This document shows positions 63,542-64,000 of a stretch of 64,000 nucleotides of DNA, piece after piece. Both the position numbers and the translations under genes were made by a program. The number at the start of each line of letters is the position of its first letter. Position 1 is the stretch's first letter. Origin of the DNA: Isochrysis galbana (taxonomy: Eukaryota > Haptophyta > Isochrysidales > Isochrysidaceae); NCBI GenBank assembly GCA_018136815.1, contig CM030943.1, forward strand, positions 297,375-361,374, written 5' to 3'. The notes under the pieces were generated by a model. That model was not told the DNA's origin. It did not search any database and worked only from the letters and a program-made list of their open reading frames with translations.

Positions 63542-64000
63542 GAGGTGGGAGCAAGCTTTCCGCTGAGCTTCTTGAGGCTGCGAGGGTACTACCAATAGGA
63601 TTTCGCCCATGGACCTTAGCTGTCACGTCTGGGAACGCGGCCCCGGCTCGTTGGGTTTGTAACGACCATGTTTCAAGGACTTCCCGTCCGATCCAAGGAT
63701 CATATCGACGTGCGCTTGTTTACTCGCCACGACTGGCTTTGTAGAGTAGTCAAGCCTCCCAACCTCCTGCCACTATGGGGGCTTGTTTTTGTCATGCAGA
63801 CGCAAAGCCCTCCGTGAACACCAGCCCATCATGATCCCGCGATAAGAACTCGCGATAATGCTTGCAGAGCTTGGTTTTACAGCCGTCACACTACCATGCA
63901 ACCCGTATCGGAGGGTCTCGAGGTGTTATCTCGTGGTCTCGGTATGCTAGCTTATGCCTTATAGTAGTATGAGTATCCTCGTAGAAAAATACTTCTTAAT
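63542..64000. other. Intergenic; start of another retroelement tail
   Basis: No supported gene. The last bases (AAAAATACTTCTTAAT) match the minus-oriented retroelement tail motif, so an element probably continues beyond the window. Confidence 0.45.

Noticed and set aside
1-64000. tRNA, rRNA or CRISPR features
   Set aside because: None was recognised by eye on either strand; short repeats are dispersed or tandem without regular spacers. A tRNAscan run would be needed to exclude tRNAs.

Overview
This is a stretch of nuclear DNA from a GC-rich, repeat-rich microbial eukaryote, most likely a flagellated alga. GT-AG introns of about 40-290 nt can be reconstructed in several genes. IFT46 points to cilia or flagella. 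SRR1 and a five-exon propeller-like protein whose motifs I know from plants point to a plant or algal type of gene set. The 'LPLH-A' ankyrin style is one I associate with stramenopile and haptophyte algae. The lineage itself is inference and cannot be fixed from this window.

Host genes, left to right: ketopantoate reductase-like (1649-2907 +); a tail-anchored-like protein (7395-8054 +); SRR1-like, cut by a 100-N assembly gap (12963-13900 +); an acidic unknown (16945-17448 -); the five-exon propeller-like protein (22367-24493 -); an AIFM2/FSP1-like FAD oxidoreductase (26138-27484 -); a PP2C-fold protein with degenerate catalytic motifs (31031-32716 +); IFT46 in four exons (37364-39340 -); TSR1 (43940-46207 +); a MAPR/cytochrome b5-like haem protein in three exons (48192-48971 -); an ankyrin protein (51978-53138 +); a 1942-residue single-exon protein kinase (54828-60656 -); and a UBA-domain protein (62180-63541 +). 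They are unrelated housekeeping, signalling and ciliary genes, not a pathway cluster.

Most of the DNA between them is transposable-element material. Non-LTR retrotransposon pieces include reverse transcriptase, an endonuclease domain and a C-terminal fragment. There are also several short derivatives of about 750-880 bp with target-site duplications of 15-17 bp, a hAT-type MITE with an 8-bp target-site duplication that interrupts a reverse transcriptase, a hAT-like transposase fragment, and a duplicated family of unknown ORFs starting MATDPPDRPTF.

The most novel observation is at the 5' ends of the retroelements. Thirteen copies carry a small hairpin followed 3-6 nt later by an ATG. The three innermost stem base pairs differ between subfamilies but stay complementary: AGT/ACT, ACT/AGT, TCG/CGA, TCA/TGA, ATC/GAT and CTT/AAG. 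In the three copies with readable target-site duplications the hairpin starts 1-2 nt inside the element. This is a covarying 5'-terminal RNA structure next to the start codon. A second recurring pattern is an antisense retroelement segment lying directly left of a sense 3' tail, as expected from twin-priming inversion.
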